From Streptomyces djakartensis (GTDB lineage Bacteria; Actinomycetota; Actinomycetes; Streptomycetales; Streptomycetaceae), in contig NZ_BMWE01000001.1 in the NCBI RefSeq assembly GCF_014651075.1, positions 310,001 through 374,000 of the forward strand: DNA of 64,000 nucleotides, written 5' to 3'. Under the pieces are notes generated by a model. The model was given only the letters and a program-made list of their open reading frames with translations, ran no database searches and was not told where the DNA came from. Of this stretch, positions 62,884 to 64,000 are shown one piece after another (position 1 is the stretch's first letter; every line of letters begins with the position of its first letter). The position numbers were made by a program, and so were the translations under genes.

Positions 62884-64000
62884 TTACTTCGCGGCAGCAG
62901 CCAGCTCGGCGGCCTTGTCGGCCGCGCCGTCCATGGTGTCCACGCGCTGCACGAGCGGGTGGTTGCGGTCGTCCAGGATCTGGCGGCCCAGCTCGGCGTT
63001 GTTGCCGTCCAGACGCACGACCAGCGGCTTGGTGACCTCCTCGCCCTTGGACTCGAGGAGCTCCAGGGCCTGCACGATGCCGTTGGCGACGGCGTCGCAG
63101 GCGGTGATGCCGCCGAAGACGTTGACGAAGACGGACTTGACGTCCGGGTCGCCGAGGATGATCTCCAGGCCGTTCGCCATGACCTCGGCGGAGGCGCCGC
63201 CGCCGATGTCGAGGAAGTTGGCGGGCTTGACGCCCTTGTGGGCCTCACCGGCGTACGCGACGACGTCCAGGGTGCTCATCACGAGACCCGCGCCGTTGCC
63301 GATGATGCCGACCTCGCCCTCGAGCTTCACGTAGTTCAGGCCCTTGGCCTTGGCGGCCGCCTCGAGCGGATTGGCGGCGGCCTTGTCGTGGAGCTCCTCG
63401 AACTCGGGGTGGCGGAACTCGGCGTTCTCGTCGAGCGACACCTTGCCGTCGAGGGCGATGACGTCACCGGAGGCGACCTTGGCCAGCGGGTTCACCTCGA
63501 CCAGGAGGGCGTCCGACTTGACGAAGGTGTCCCACAGCTTGATCAGGACGTCCGCGACCTTGTCCGCGACCTCGGCCGGGAACTTGGCGGCGGCCACGAT
63601 CTCCTGGGCCTTGGCCTTGTCGACACCGTCGATGGCGTCGATGGCGATCTTGGCGACGGCCTCCGGGCGGGTGGCGGCCACCTCCTCGATCTCCATGCCG
63701 CCCTCGACGGAGGCGATGGAGAGGAAGGTGCGGTTGGCGCGGTCCAGCAGGAAGGAGACGTAGTACTCCTCCAGGATCTCCGGAGCCGTCTCGGCGATCA
63801 TCACCTTGTGGACCGTGTGGCCCTTGATGTCCATGCCGAGGATGTCCGTCGCGCGGGCGACGGCCTCGTCCGCGGTGGCGGCGAGCTTCACGCCACCGGC
63901 CTTGCCACGGCCGCCGACCTTCACCTGGGCCTTGACGACGGACTTGCCACCGAGGCGCTCGGTGGCTGCGCGGGCCGCCTCAGGCGTGTCGATGACTTCA
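62884..64000 (-). CDS. sucC: Succinyl-CoA synthetase beta subunit, 5' end outside the window
   Basis: About 372 C-terminal residues are visible; the start lies beyond 64000. The N-terminal ATP-grasp domain shows [16 protein letters not shown] with the nucleotide-binding lysine and glycines. The Mg-binding Asn/Asp are in [21 protein letters not shown], and the C-terminal subunit-interface domain contains [18 protein letters not shown] and [15 protein letters not shown]. Missing N-terminal residues number about 20 if the length matches the usual 390-395. It forms the sucC-sucD operon. Confidence 0.96.
   Translation of the reverse strand, partial: EVIDTPEAARAATERLGGKSVVKAQVKVGGRGKAGGVKLAATADEAVARATDILGMDIKGHTVHKVMIAETAPEILEEYYVSFLLDRANRTFLSIASVEGGMEIEEVAATRPEAVAKIAIDAIDGVDKAKAQEIVAAAKFPAEVADKVADVLIKLWDTFVKSDALLVEVNPLAKVASGDVIALDGKVSLDENAEFRHPEFEELHDKAAANPLEAAAKAKGLNYVKLEGEVGIIGNGAGLVMSTLDVVAYAGEAHKGVKPANFLDIGGGASAEVMANGLEIILGDPDVKSVFVNVFGGITACDAVANGIVQALELLESKGEEVTKPLVVRLDGNNAELGRQILDDRNHPLVQRVDTMDGAADKAAELAAAAK

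Overview
The window is a stretch of a high-GC actinobacterial chromosome, almost certainly Streptomyces. The evidence is third-position G/C in nearly every codon, frequent GTG starts, TAGRRT-type -10 boxes, SCO4848-family and DUF3017 proteins, and the sdhCDAB to sucCD gene order. From memory, the core genes run in the same order as the S. coelicolor region between sdhCDAB and sucCD; no search was run. No tRNA, rRNA, CRISPR array, intact transposase or replication origin was seen.

Layout. 0-7 kb: ECF sigma factor with a membrane partner, a secreted PGRP amidase, three small unknown proteins and a membrane-anchored GH20 hexosaminidase. 7-12 kb: an OHCU-decarboxylase-like protein, the succinate dehydrogenase operon sdhCDAB with a strong terminator, and a Uma2 protein. 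12-17.7 kb: a decayed RHS fragment, a three-gene operon ending in a TetR gene with two near-identical operators, a metallophosphoesterase, an SCO4848-family protein and a D-Ala-D-Ala carboxypeptidase. 17.7-22.8 kb: YihY, GtrA, DPPR synthase and PAP2 phosphatase divergent from DprE1-DprE2, a complete-looking decaprenyl-phosphoryl-arabinose (DPA) pathway. 23-28.9 kb: 2'-5' RNA ligase-like protein, trpS, glyA under a ZTP riboswitch, and an ATP-grasp glutathionylspermidine-synthase-like gene with a lipoprotein. 29-35.2 kb: an accessory, scarred stretch with a doubly broken monooxygenase pseudogene, a fused PabAB with an unusual glutaminase site, a CHAT-domain remnant, two small secreted proteins, an ArsR-type regulator and another gene remnant. 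35.5-44.8 kb: MocR regulator divergent from an AhpD-like protein, then the choline-to-betaine operon betB-betA plus a glycine betaine ABC transporter. 45-48.2 kb: a three-gene membrane operon of unknown function. 48.3-53 kb: mdh, a membrane-tethered HTH/DUF2690 protein, folD and a DUF3017 gene. 53-59 kb: membrane proteins, a Ser/Thr kinase fused to a lytic-transglycosylase-like domain, and purNH. 59-64 kb: a large membrane protein, a sigma-like gene, sucD and the 3' part of sucC, which runs off the right edge.

The housekeeping genes hang together. sdh, mdh and sucCD supply TCA-cycle steps. glyA, folD, purN and purH form the one-carbon/purine network, and the glyA riboswitch senses the purH substrate ZMP. 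The accessory stretch around 29-35 kb shows loss and recombination. The most unusual items are the kinase/transglycosylase fusion, the two-protein module sharing an STFA[IV]GSHA motif, the paired TTGAAC-N2-GTTCAA operators, the DPA locus in an organism not known for arabinogalactan, a palindrome over the mdh promoter region, and a possible small RNA next to mdh.
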